Shown piece by piece: positions 49,872-61,189 of a stretch of DNA of 64,000 nucleotides (its first letter is position 1; the number at the start of each line of letters is the position of its first letter). The DNA comes from Poecilobothrus nobilitatus. Taxonomy: Eukaryota > Arthropoda > Insecta > Diptera > Dolichopodidae. The DNA is taken from contig OX352772.1 in NCBI GenBank assembly GCA_947095535.1, positions 317,574,018 to 317,638,017 on the forward strand, in the 5' to 3' direction. A model generated the notes under the pieces. It saw only the letters and a program-made list of their open reading frames with translations, did not search any database and was not told the DNA's origin. The translations under genes were made by a program, and so were the position numbers.

Positions 49872-50130
49872 GGTTAATTTTAGACAACGTTCGGTTCCAT
49901 AAAACCCACGATATTCATGATCTTCTTGCTCAGACAAAACATATTCTTGCATTGCTGCCACCATATTCATCAATGATGAATCCCATTAAAAAGGTTTTTT
50001 CCAAAATCAAATTTCATGCTTGAATTCATTAGGTGATTGCGTAAATTTTCAGAATTTAATATATGTAATTGAACAAGCTGCGACAACTGTTACGGCCCCT
50101 TTTGATTGCAATAATTATTATACGCATATA
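49872..50130 (+). pseudogene. Tc1/mariner-like DDE transposase C-terminal fragment
   Basis: The frame starting at 49872 reads WLILDNVRFHKTHDIHDLLA followed by HILALLPPYSSMMNPIKKVF and SKIKFHA. It then hits a stop and resumes weakly with ATTVTAPFDCNNYYTH. LDNVRFH is the second catalytic Asp motif, and LPPYSPxxNPIExxFSKIK is the third (E) motif of DDE_3-type transposases. Here the catalytic Glu after NPI is Lys (NPIKKVF), so the enzyme would be dead even if complete. The 21-bp minisatellite lies immediately upstream. Confidence 0.75.
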
Positions 50131-51040
50131 TATGTATATGAAATTGCTATTAGCCGCTAGCTTGATCCAAAACCTTCATTATTTGATTAAGAGCAATTTA
50201 TCGATGATCATTCTTTGATCTTTGATCGATTACAGTGCAAAAATGTTTAATATAAAGTTCTTTTCCGTTATATAGATTAATGTAGAAGGATTTTTGATCT
50301 TTCGAATATCCTACAAAAAAACATATCAACTATAAAAAAAACACAAACAAAAACTATACTGCCACTTGTTTTCGTACGTATACCCCAACATTTTACACCT
50401 AGATTTATTTAAAAAAAAATGGTAATTCTTAGAAAAGGTTTTTTTCTTACTTAGAATTTTTGTTTTTTATTTTTAAATTTTGTTTTTGATAATATTTGCG
50501 AAATTTACTTTTTTTTTTGGTCTTATTTGTTAGTGAAAACAAATATTTTAGACCATATTGCTTTGTCATTTGCATTTACACAAAAATTTGTACCCTTCTT
50601 TTTAGCACATTTTTCAATTTATGGAAGTAAAATTAAAAGATGCGTTTTTAAAATGTTTAGTTTAAGAAAGTAAAATAAAAAATATTATTTACTTATAGAT
50701 AGGTACATTTTAAATTCATTGTCTATGTACCCTACTTATGAAAAGTTGAAAAACTTTTACAGAAAATTTGCAGAACTTAGTTAAAAAACAGGTTAAGGTT
50801 TATAAAACAGAGAAATATTTACATAAATGTCCCTAATAAAAGATACAAAAATTATAATTTCAAATTAAGAGTAAAATTGGTAGCGAAAATAACGGGTTTT
50901 ATAAGTTCTGGTATTCGATACTTTCATGGAAATAATTTATTCTTCTTATGTTAGAATTTTTTATAAAATTTAAATTATCTAAAACAGAAATTAAAAATAC
51001 CGTGTACTCGTTAAATACATGCTTTTTTAGTTTATTCCTC
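50131..51040. other. Gene-free interval
   Basis: A/T-rich with poly-T runs. The cgatgatcattctttgatct region near 50200 contains short gatc-based repeats (tgatcatt, tgatctttgatcgatt). No gene is supported. Confidence 0.35.
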
Positions 51041-51195
51041 CGCCACATAAATGTGAGAAGGAAATTAAATAGCCTTTCCTTTACAGATGTGGACACAATT
51101 TCCTTTCCCGATGTGGTTGTAAATGTCCTAAGACACAATTATCCTTACGACGTTTGTCGGATTCAAACCTACAGCCCCGAGGTGTTTCGCCCCAT
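51041..51195 (-). repeat. tRNA-derived SINE, family A, copy 3 (5'-truncated head)
   Basis: Minus strand: caccteggggc-like start (cacctcggggctgtaggttt), B-box ggtttgaatcc, cgtcgtaaggataattgtgt, ggacatttacaaccacatcg, an internal duplication, then aggaaaggctatttaatttc and cacatttatgtgg. The A-box half of the tRNA head is deleted. Matches copies at 9131-9302 and 47574-47759. Confidence 0.7.
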
Positions 51196-53361
51196 ATATA
51201 AAATTAGGTACATTTACTTATTAGGATTCCAATATGTAGCTAATAACTATGAATACAATTTACATATAATTTATCATTTATATATGTAGGTACCTACCAT
51301 TATTTATAATTTAACATTTTCCATAATATACCTATTATATGTATATATGTACTACTTTCAGCCGATACAAATTCTGATAAATTTCGCTCAACGTATGAGC
51401 AGGACCTCATAACTTAAAAAATTATTCATTACTTATGTCAACAATTTCTGACTAATATGCTGCAATATGCTCCCTGCTGGCACCGGTAGGTACACAGTCT
51501 TATAAGAGTGAAAAAAAAACAATAATAATTGGAAAATCTTTCTAAAATTGTTTCCCACATTACATTTTGGTACTTAATTTTTTTTGCCGTTTAAATAATT
51601 TTCCAAAAACAAAATTGCTTATAAAATTAAAAGTAACCCACTAATCATCTTAACACGATAGCCAACACAAAAAAAAAAAAAAAAAACAGCGGTACAGTAA
51701 CAAGAGATTAGAGAACATCTTAGTGAGATTTTTATTATTTTTTTTTGTGTTCATTAATTTTCTATCCATCTCTTTCTTTTTGTTTTCTATATTATTTTTG
51801 CAAGTTGACCAAACAAAACACAACAATTGAATTCAAAGAGAAAACTGAAAATATAAAAATAAAACCAAGGTGATGAACCAAGCCAAGGTGGATGAATGAT
51901 GATATGTATTAATATTATAATGTGATTTTTTATATTGTATAATAATTTTTACGTGCTATTCGTACAAAGGTATTTAGATATTAATTATATACATACTTAC
52001 TTGCTTAAAATACATATTTACTGATTCACATATTGATATAAGGAGTAGAGTTCATGCATTTCCGAAACACTTTTATGGCGCTAAATTTTAAACTTTATTA
52101 TAATCTTAAATATTTTGTACAAAAATTATATGAAAATTTGCTGATGTTTTTTTTATATATTTTTTTTTCTACATAATATAGATATCATTCACATTCTATC
52201 TATAGTATAGATTCAATACTTTGACAAAAATTAAGTAATTATAAAAAAAAAAATTAATGCTTAATTTGACCATTTTTTTATATGCAATTTTAAATAAAAT
52301 TTAGATAGATTTTTAAAAGTAACGTAATTTTTTTTTAATTAAAATTTAAATAAAAATGTATTTTTCAAATTAGTTATCTTAAAATATTTATGTACATACC
52401 TAATATTTTTTATTAGTTAGCTATATAAAAAAATATAGGTATATAACAAGAATCTCATAAAGTAAGAACCTTCTTGCGATAGTTGCCTATCTTCTAGTAT
52501 AAAAATATTCTAATAGATAGTTTTAATTTTAAAAATATTGATTAATTGCTTAATTAAATGATAAAAGCATTGAAGTTTAGTTCCTTTTTCTTTTGTATCA
52601 AAAAAATAAAAATCAAAAAGTTAAATGATTTAAAATAATCTACTTCGTAAAATGTACATAAGTATATTCTAACTAGATATGTGTATGTATGTATGTATGT
52701 TATAAAAACTTCTTTCTTCTTTATTGTCGGTGGTCCTTTTACAGAGTAAACTACTCTTTGTGACTATCAACTACACCAGCTTTTGAGAAAAAGTAGATGA
52801 TAGGATAAATGATGCCATTTAGCAACTACTTCCATTTATTAACTACTCTCGAGTATTTTTTTCGTGTAAAAGGAACGTAAACATTAAAGCACAAAATCAA
52901 TATATAATTAATTTAAAAATTATGTAACCAATTTTTCGTAATATAAAATACTATCTTTTGTCTATATACTTATATCTAAAATAATACACTTACAAACTTA
53001 TTGCTTACTTTATAAACCCCTTTAAATAACTCGAGTTTTTTTTTCGCATTCTACAGTTTATTAGATGCGATCAATTTATAAAATTTTTGTAGGTATCTAT
53101 AATTAATATTTAGAACTTCTAGATTTTAATTACTATACATATATATATAATTATATATTGAGCGACAAGTTATTGTGAATCCGTTTAGCTTAACTTAACT
53201 GGGAAAGCTGAAGCTATGAAAATTTTAACTTTTTTGTTTGTTATTCTTTACGTTTTGTTGAGCTACTATAATGTCTGATAGAATCTTTTTTTGGAATTGA
53301 ATAGGTAAAGCTAAATTATGTTATACTGAAATATCAATACACACATTCCGATTTACATTTA
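51196..53361. other. Gene-free A/T-rich interval
   Basis: Microsatellites (52681-52700) and homopolymers. A weak inverted pair, ggtccttttacagag near 52731 and ctcgag...gtaaaaggaac ending near 52877, may be another small inverted-repeat element. A tgctccctgctggcaccggt patch (51469-51490) is G/C-rich but unexplained. Confidence 0.35.
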
Positions 53362-53364
53362 TTA

Positions 53365-53916
53365 GGGTAAGTTCACATGGGATGAGATGCATGCATCCAG
53401 ATGCAAAAATTTGATTGGTTGAAAATATATATCGTATTCAAGACATACTCTCCCTTTTGCCCATTTTAGAGGAAAATTTTTTACATCCTCTATAAGAAGC
53501 ATACAAGATTGTTTTAACGTCAAATACAGAGGTAAAATCAAACGTCAAAAATTTTAAACGTTAAATATTCTAAAATATTTTGAAAATGGATATAATTTTA
53601 ATAATTAATTTTATTAATTTTTAAAATTTTTCTTACATAAAATAACAGTTTTCACTGGTTTAACCATTTTGTATTTTGTAAATAAAAAATGTTTTCATCA
53701 AATGTCAAAACAATATATGTATGTACATATACTAGCCTACTAACTAGGTACTTTCAAATAAAACTTTCAAAATAAAAATGTCGCCGTTTTGCAGCTCGCG
53801 AACGAGTGGGTGCATAATGAATGCAAAATATTCGTTAGTGTTACCGAAGAATACACGAAATGTTACCGAAATAAGTTTTGCATCTGGATGCATGCATCCC
53901 ATGTAAACTTATACCC
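53365..53916. mobile_element. Harbinger-like MITE with TTA target-site duplication
   Basis: A 552-bp element starts gggtaagttcacatgggatg and ends with the inverted partner catgtaaacttataccc. Just inside both ends lies atgcatgcatccagatgcaaa and its complement. It is flanked on both sides by tta (53362-53364 and 53917-53919). A 3-bp TTA/TAA duplication and GGG-starting termini with a GTTCACA-like phrase are typical of PIF/Harbinger elements. The interior is A/T-rich with no transposase. Confidence 0.85.
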
Positions 53917-53919
53917 TTA

Positions 53920-54935
53920 TGAACCATCATTATCATATGTTAAGTTTAGTACGCTCAGCATATTACACTCGTATATAGGTACATACATATGTATGTATAT
54001 TTAATTATTCTATTAATTAACAATAACTAATTTTTGTTTTAAATTATAGATATGATTTTAATTGTTATATGTACTTATTATTGTTTGACAGAAATATTAT
54101 TTTGGTTTTTAAAATTATTTTGTGATTTATATATATATACATATTTATATAAGGGTATATAAATATAATTTGAAAAAATTTCCTTATGTAAATGTTAATT
54201 TATGACTATGTAAATAAGTAATTTGTTTTAGATTCATTTGTACGGATACAGAGTTTTTCGGATTAGTTAACACACTTTTATCTACGCACTCTTATACGCG
54301 CACTTTTTTGTATTTGTTCTCCATAATTACTTTCGATTTTAATAATAAATTATAAATAATGATTTTAATTGAAAAAATTTTTATTTTTCTATTTTTAAAT
54401 AAATAAATAAATTTTATTTTAATATCAATACTTTTGTGTGTGCAATCTTAAATATAATATTATAAATTTTAATTGATTTTTTTAATGAATGATTTTTATA
54501 AAAGAGTTACTTAGTTGATAGTGTATAACTAGTTACATACGTTATAAACAATATTATTTATATAATGTATGTATGTATGTATAAAAAATAAACAGTGATT
54601 AATGATGACAAATAAAATATTAGTAACTATATTGACATATTGACCATGAAATTTTAATTTTAGTAGTTTTGTATTATTAAAATTTAATATTAATTTAGTA
54701 AATACTTAGATTAAAATTTAAATTTAATTTTAACTATACATGTGTATGTATTTTACAATAATTGTTCTAAAAAAATTTTAATTTAAATTTTCTCTTGCTA
54801 ACAAAACGAAGAACTTTTTTTTTTCACTATTTTTTTTTTACTTAGGTCATGTTTTTCTAATTTCTTTAATGGTTTGGAATGATAAGCCTATATATACATT
54901 ACATTTATATATAAGGGTACTCTGAAAAAATGGGG
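53920..54935. other. Gene-free A/T-rich interval
   Basis: Homopolymers and TATG/TACA microsatellites (53975-54000, 54565-54585). No gene is supported. Confidence 0.4.
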
Positions 54936-55745
54936 TATTTGAACTATTATATGTTTCCCCCATCCCACCTTTTCTACTCTCTTTCGGAGCATAGGTCTTT
55001 CACAAATCCGCGCCATCTAATTCTATTTTGGGCTATTTATTTGACTTCTGCCCATGTCGTCCCTTCTATTTCTATTTCTGTTCATATTGTTCTTTTCTAT
55101 GTGTTTCTTGGTCTGCCTACTTTTCTCTAGGTGTTCCAGGCTAATGCTTTTTTAGCAATGGAATCTCTTCTCAGTATGGGTCCTATCCACCTGTATTTTT
55201 TTTTTATCTTATTTGTATACGAATAGGCATACAATTTGTGTTACTATAGCCACAATTCTTTATTTTTTTTATTGTTCGTGGACAGAAGAGTCTCCATATA
55301 ATCCGAAGGCATATATGGCATATATCTCCATTTTATGTTATTATGCTTCCCAAGTAGTTGAAGCTTTCCCGAACTTCTATCGGTATAAGAGAATTAGATC
55401 ACAACTGGATGATGCTAGTTGTGGTTCGTATTTATTCTCATCACTTTTGTTTTTCTCATATTTATTTCAAGCCCTACTTTTGCTGCACATTACTTCATTA
55501 TATTTATCTTTTCTTCTAATTTTTGATTGGTATGTGCAAGTAGGTATATAACATCTGCATAGTCGAGGTCTAGTTTGTTTGTAAGTTGCCAGTTGATACC
55601 CCTGAGGATGTTTTTTTTCGCATAACTTCATCCAGGACTATTAATAGTTGAACAACATTTTTAGATAATGGGCAACTGTGCTTGACTCCATTCCTGAGGA
55701 TTATTGGCTCACTAAAGTTATCCTTATATGTATAATTTGTGTTGT
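54936..55745 (-). pseudogene. Decayed LINE reverse-transcriptase 3' half
   Basis: Read on the minus strand with frameshifts: GVKHSCPLSKN (55690), LDEVMRKKTSSGV, then INWQLTNKLDLDYADVIYLL and AHTNQKLEEKINIMKCAAKV, GLEINMRKTKVMRINTNHN. A YLGSIIT-like segment follows (55340), then after a gap TLRRDSIAKKALAWNTQGKS (55200-55110) and MGRSQINSPKQN. The motif order GVxxxCPLS, LDEVM, DYAD, K.Y.GLEIN.KTKVM, YLGS.IT, then GHxLRR...AL.WNPQGK is diagnostic of non-LTR elements whose RT ends with a WNPQGxR segment. The catalytic YADD is changed to YADV. Same type as the element at 61190-62385. Confidence 0.8.
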
Positions 55746-55815
55746 AGAATTAGTTCATTGAACCATTATTTTCACTCAGCTGTTGATTACTCTATTCTGC
55801 CGCAGTTAATTGTAC
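55746..55815 (-). repeat. Family C SINE tail fragment
   Basis: Plus-strand text attgaaccattattttcact and cagctgttgattactct matches the tail of family C at 44703-44775 and 58662-58735. It abuts the LINE fragment, so the two might share a 3' end or simply neighbour each other. Confidence 0.45.
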
Positions 55816-58639
55816 CATTGATTATATTATAATAAATTTTTTTTTTTTAACTATTTGTGCGTCATATTTTATTTAATTATAGAAGCATTATTTTATTTAT
55901 TTATTTTTATTATACATGTTTATTGTGGTGATATACATATAAAATATAACTTCCTTATTTTTTTTTGTATTATGATTTAATTAAACTATGTATGTATGTA
56001 TATACATACTTGTTTTGATTATGATTTTATCGAAATTGATACCTAAGATCTTTTAATTAAAAGCTAAGGGTGACTTAACCGCACTATGCTGTTGGTCGAA
56101 TTAACGTTTTGAAACAGTGAAATATTATTGGATTTTTATATACTTATAGAATTGATAACACTCAGTTTTCGTTCAATTACTATTTCAGACATTACTATAT
56201 AGGCCTAATAATTTATTCATATTATATTTTATTGGATGTCTTAGTTTTTATTATTTATTTATGGGTATGCAGTTATATATAGATTACAGAGTCCCTTGAT
56301 ATTGGCAATATGTTTGAGAATATTTGTGAATTGTAATATGTTTTTACCGAAAAAATATTACAATTGATTTTAAAATATATATATAAGTACATATATAATA
56401 TTATTATTATTGGGCTTGCCTTTCCCATATTTTCACTATTTCCTTATTTTTATTTCTGATTCCCATATGGCTCTGCAATTCAGGTATGAATTAGAAAATT
56501 TTTCTTGTTATTTATTTGCTTTGTTGATTTTTGGAATCTAGGTGGTTATAATAATCCTTTGAATTTTTTTATTTTCTTTGCTTGCTTTAGGTTTTACACT
56601 TTTGAAAATTCAGCTATTGAACTTTTTTGTTTGTTTTACGGATTTGGCAATAGGTTCTGAAAAATATTAGTTTTTATTAAACCATCATTTATTGTATTTT
56701 GTGTTATACTATTTTTTTTTTAAATTTGAATTTAAATATTTAATGTCTTGTGATTGTAAGTTTATAGCAACCATTGTATAATGTGTATTATTAAACAAAG
56801 TGAAATTAAATTTAAAATTAAAAATAGATAGGACATAATATATTATACTACATATAACTATTATATACTTATGTACATATCTAAAAAAGAAAATAATATA
56901 AAGTAAAAAAAAATATATATAGATAGAAAATTAGATGTTATATAAGTAGTTTTCATTTAATTCATATCTCGAAATAATGTGAACAACATTTCAAACCACA
57001 AAATATGTTTAACAACTTGCATAATTTGTATCGTTGCAATTTTTATAATAATAAATGAAACCTTTTGTTATATTGTATATGTTTTTTTTTTATTTTATTG
57101 AAATAAAAATAGATTTTACAACCACCCTTTTTTTTATTTTAGTACTTAAGTGTAATAATTATCTAGAAAAATTAATTTAAAAAAAAAAAAGAAAACATAA
57201 CAAAATGTAACATAAAAATTTATGTTTTTTAATTAAAAACAAAAAGAAAATATTCATACAGTAGAATGTGGAATAAGTATTGAGATTAAATATTGCAATG
57301 TACATAGGTAAAAAAAAAAAAAAACTTAATTAATTGTAGAAATTCTGTTTCAAAGTGTTTTAGTTTTAAGTTAACTTTTAACTTATTTTATTATTTTGAA
57401 GGGAAACTAAAAATATGTAGTTTTGCGACATAATATCTGTACTTAAAGATTATGAAAGTTGTTAGATATTGATTCGGTTTTATTATACTTGTAATTGTAC
57501 TTTCTTTTAAAAATTCAACTATAAATTATCCAACCCTTTCGAGATTTTCACATAATGTATTGTATACGTATGTATGTAGAATTAATTTTAACAACTTTAA
57601 AAAATAATTTGTCTCATGTAAACATTGTGCAATTTAAAAATGAATTTTCAAACTTGACGTTTATGTTATAATTGGAAGCATAGATAAAATTATCATGAAT
57701 GTCTTATGTAGATTATAAAACGAGATCAGTCGTTTTTTTTAGATTGTTAAAAAGAAAAGATATAAATTTTCAGTAATTGAAGTCTTAGTATTTGTATAAC
57801 TTTTGATATAAAAACACACACTATTTTTTTAAAAACAGAATGGTTTTTGTTTTTGTTTACTAAATTCTACATGTAATTATGAAAAATGAATTAAAGTGAT
57901 AAAGTGGGCCCTGTTATAGCTGGTGTGTAAATATATTTTACCGTGACATCCAAATTACAAAAAAATTCGTATGGGATACAAAATTTCTTGATTCCATAAG
58001 AAAACAAAAAAAATCATGATTCTAAACATACATATATGTAGATTTTGTAATAGAAAATCGTATCCAAATATGTACTTGTATTCAAAACTTAGCGGAATAT
58101 CGTAATACGTAGTGGGTGGCTGAAAACTACTTAATTATAATTATAGATTAAATTAATTTAGTAAAATGTTAAAACTGTTATATTTAATGAATCATTAAAT
58201 TTATTAGTTATACAATTCTTTATTATAGGTACATTTTAAGTTTATTGTTTGTTTGCCCATATATTTATATTTAACTATGTACTGACATATATTATAATAT
58301 GAAAAAATATATGTACTTAGTTTATTTGTACTGCAACTTTCAGTGCTAAAGAAATTTTTTTGTAAAAACATGCATTTATTTACAATGTAGGTACCTACAT
58401 TCCTACTTATGTTAATAATAGTATTGTTTGTATCCGTTAAAAGATATTTAGTGAAAAATTTGATCTAAGCTTCAAGTAATATTATGTAAACTATACCACA
58501 AATTGGGTGTCATATTTGAGTTATATACTTAAATCAGATCAGATCACTGGAAGAGATGTAATTTAACAATGCAAGTATATGTATATCTTATGTTATATCG
58601 GTATTTTTTTTTTCCTTGACACTCCAATGCATCCATTAA
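55816..58639. other. Gene-free A/T-rich interval with one tRNA-like head
   Basis: At 56030-56105, minus strand, cgaccaacagcatagtgcgg followed by ttaagtcacccttagctttt and gatcttaggtatcaatttcg resembles the head of SINE families B/C. Otherwise only homopolymers and TATG microsatellites. No gene. Confidence 0.35.
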
Positions 58640-59165
58640 GTCATTTACTATTCATATTTGACTAAGCTTCAGTTTCTTGAATCATTAATTTCACTAAGCC
58701 GTTGATTACTAGGCTGTAGCTATTGTACAAGACTTAGACCTTTCTATTTATTTCTACGCCATCTAAGTATTATCTTATACAAGAATTATGGTTTATTATT
58801 ATTTTATTATATATAGATATTACAATATGATATTTTATTATAATTTATATGACATTGTACTTATTTTTAATTTAATTATATTTTACTTATATATTATAAG
58901 AAAAATCATCCAGCCATTGGTGCAGTGGTTGACGCATTGATATCATTATATCACGTACACCCCACATTCCTACCAGGAAACAGGGGTTATAGCTACCTGG
59001 CACATTTATGTACCACGGTACCTGAATATAAATAAATAAATAAATATAAGAAAAATCTATATTATTTTTTATTAATCTATATGATTCAGCCGATGTTTGA
59101 AACCGAGATCTTTCGTATGAAAGGCCGGTGTCTTAACAACTACACCATTGGTTGGTTGTTCGGTT
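58640..59165 (-). repeat. Older family B/C SINE, interrupted by a younger SINE
   Basis: Minus-strand head (59165-59085): accaatggtgtagttgttaa, gacaccggcctttcatacga, B-box cggtttcaaacatc, ggctgaatcatatagat. After the nested insertion (58908-59044) the body and tail continue at 58800-58640 with cttgtacaatagctacagcc, tagtaatcaacggcttagtg and aatgattcaagaaactgaag. The tail matches 44700-44775. Confidence 0.6.
58908..59044 (+). mobile_element. Young tRNA-derived SINE with 13-bp target-site duplication
   Basis: A 137-bp insert starts atccagccattggtgcagtg (A-box-like gtgcagtggttga) and ends with an (aaat)n tail after gtacctgaatat. It is flanked by a perfect 13-bp repeat, tataagaaaaatc, at 58895-58907 and 59045-59057. 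Long duplications and a simple-repeat tail are signatures of LINE-mediated retrotransposition. The B-box is weak (aggggttatagct). It sits within an older SINE on the opposite strand, so it is the later event. Confidence 0.88.
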
Positions 59166-61189
59166 ATATCGGTATACTTTATGTATAATGTGTCTTCATT
59201 TGGATTAGGTGGATAGTATTTTTTTCTATTTTACAGAAAACTTAACATATTTTAAATTTTATTTATTATCTAATACATTTTGAATAAATTCATTTTAGTT
59301 CAAAAAATTAAGATTTTACTGTTTCTTTACGAGAATAATAATATTATGTAGTATTTTTTTTTAAACTAAACTTTCATTTCATATTATATCAATAACAGTA
59401 ATGTGTGTAATTATGATATGTAATTATTTTTCATCTAATAATGTTAACTATTATAAACGTACATAATATGATTATACATGATATATTGTATTACATATTA
59501 TATTAGATATACATATTCATATACATTACATATATTTTTAACTATAGATGTACCTACTTACAAGATTTTTTCTATTTTTTAAATGATTAAAATTAATTAT
59601 AACACCGGAAATTACACTGTTTATATAATACTATTTTATATGTAATTTTATATTAGTACGAATATATATTTCACTATATATTATAAATTATGAATATTGT
59701 ATACATATATATGTATATAGAAATAATAAAAAAAAAAAATTATGAACAAATACAAAAGAAAAAAGTTTAGTAAAGGCAAAAAAAAATAAAAAGAACTCTT
59801 AACATTTGAGTTGTACATATTTAACTACAGATGCGACTATTAAGTATATTCTGTATGTTGATATAATATGTATACATTACATACATATGTATGCAAAAAC
59901 ATTAATAATTTTTTTTTTTTTGTATATGGTTAAAAATTTGTTTTTATGATTTTATTTTATTTTTAATTTTTGTTGTGGAATTTACAATATAAATATTAAT
60001 TTTCATATTATGAAATTACTACATAGCAGCAATGTTGCCAGATATAAAAAAGAAACATTATTATTCTTAATTAAGAAAATATTTTAATTTTTTATTTTCA
60101 TTCTTAATAAGTTAAATATATACTTAGGTCAAAATATTCTATTTAATTACTATTATATTCTATTTTGTAATAGATGAAAATTTATTTTTATAAAAGTTTA
60201 TTTGTTTATATCTACATTATACATACATATATATACATATATGTACTTCATATCTAGTACTCACTAGGTGTATAGGTAATTAATTTATTATAAATAAATA
60301 AATTTAATGAAATTTACATTTTGCATTCGTCTTATTTAATATAATGCTTAAGCTCAATAGGAAAGTATAGAGGAATGCCAAAGATTCAGAAAAGGAAAGA
60401 AAATAAAAGATCAGAGACGAGAGAAGTAATATTGATATTTTAAAAAGTTTTTATTTTTCACAGAAAATTTAACATAAATAGCAATGAAGTCATGAGTCAA
60501 GTGGTAAATATCGTACCCTTAAATGGAAACCTACGAACTAGGTAGTCCAAAATTCTAAATCAAACATCAAATTTTTAAAAAGTACCTATATCTAGGAAAA
60601 AAAACAATAGATTCGGGCTGATAAGGGGACCTTAAAAAAAAGAGGGAGAAAAAAGTAAAAGAGCCGTATATTACTTAGTAAATAAATTAAACATTTGAGT
60701 GCAGTAATAATTTTTTAATTTTCTATTTAAGAGTTTTTTTTTTATTTTTATATTATATTAGTCTCTTCTATGAATAGTATCATATAAAAATAAAAATAAA
60801 AAAAAACATGAAGATAATATTGAAGAACACATCACAGAGTGAGAAAAAATGGAGATAAAAATAAGTATTTGATACTACAAAAAACACTTGTTACTTATTT
60901 AGTATTTTTTTTTTTTGTAATTTCTATAAATGATACATACATATGTACGTATTACTTAATTTAAGTTCAAAATTGTCCAAGTATATAATGTATAGTTTTT
61001 AAAATTGTATAATTGAATAGTTGGAGTGAACCGGTAATGTTTTTAATTAAAAATTACAGTACCTAAATTTAAGTTTTAAATTAGTAACTTTATTAAAATT
61101 AATAACTTTTTTTAAATAAAATTAACTCTTTCTGGTATAAAGTGTGATTTTAATTACTCTTTAAATTTTTTTTTAATAATTTTTTTTTG
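59166..61189. other. Gene-free interval
   Basis: A/T-rich with TACATATG microsatellites (59690-59715, 60220-60245). A mixed-composition patch at 60350-60545 includes gtcatgagtcaagtggtaaa and acctacgaactaggtagtcc, vaguely tRNA-like but without a recognisable B-box. No gene is supported. Confidence 0.35.

Noticed and set aside
52725..52880. Small inverted-repeat element with ends near ggtccttttaca
   Set aside because: Only about 12 matching bases and no clear target duplication; mentioned in the interval note only.
55213..55551. Plus-strand 112-residue protein with hydrophobic stretches
   Set aside because: It is the antisense of a reverse-transcriptase fragment (GLEINMRKTKVM region) on the minus strand.
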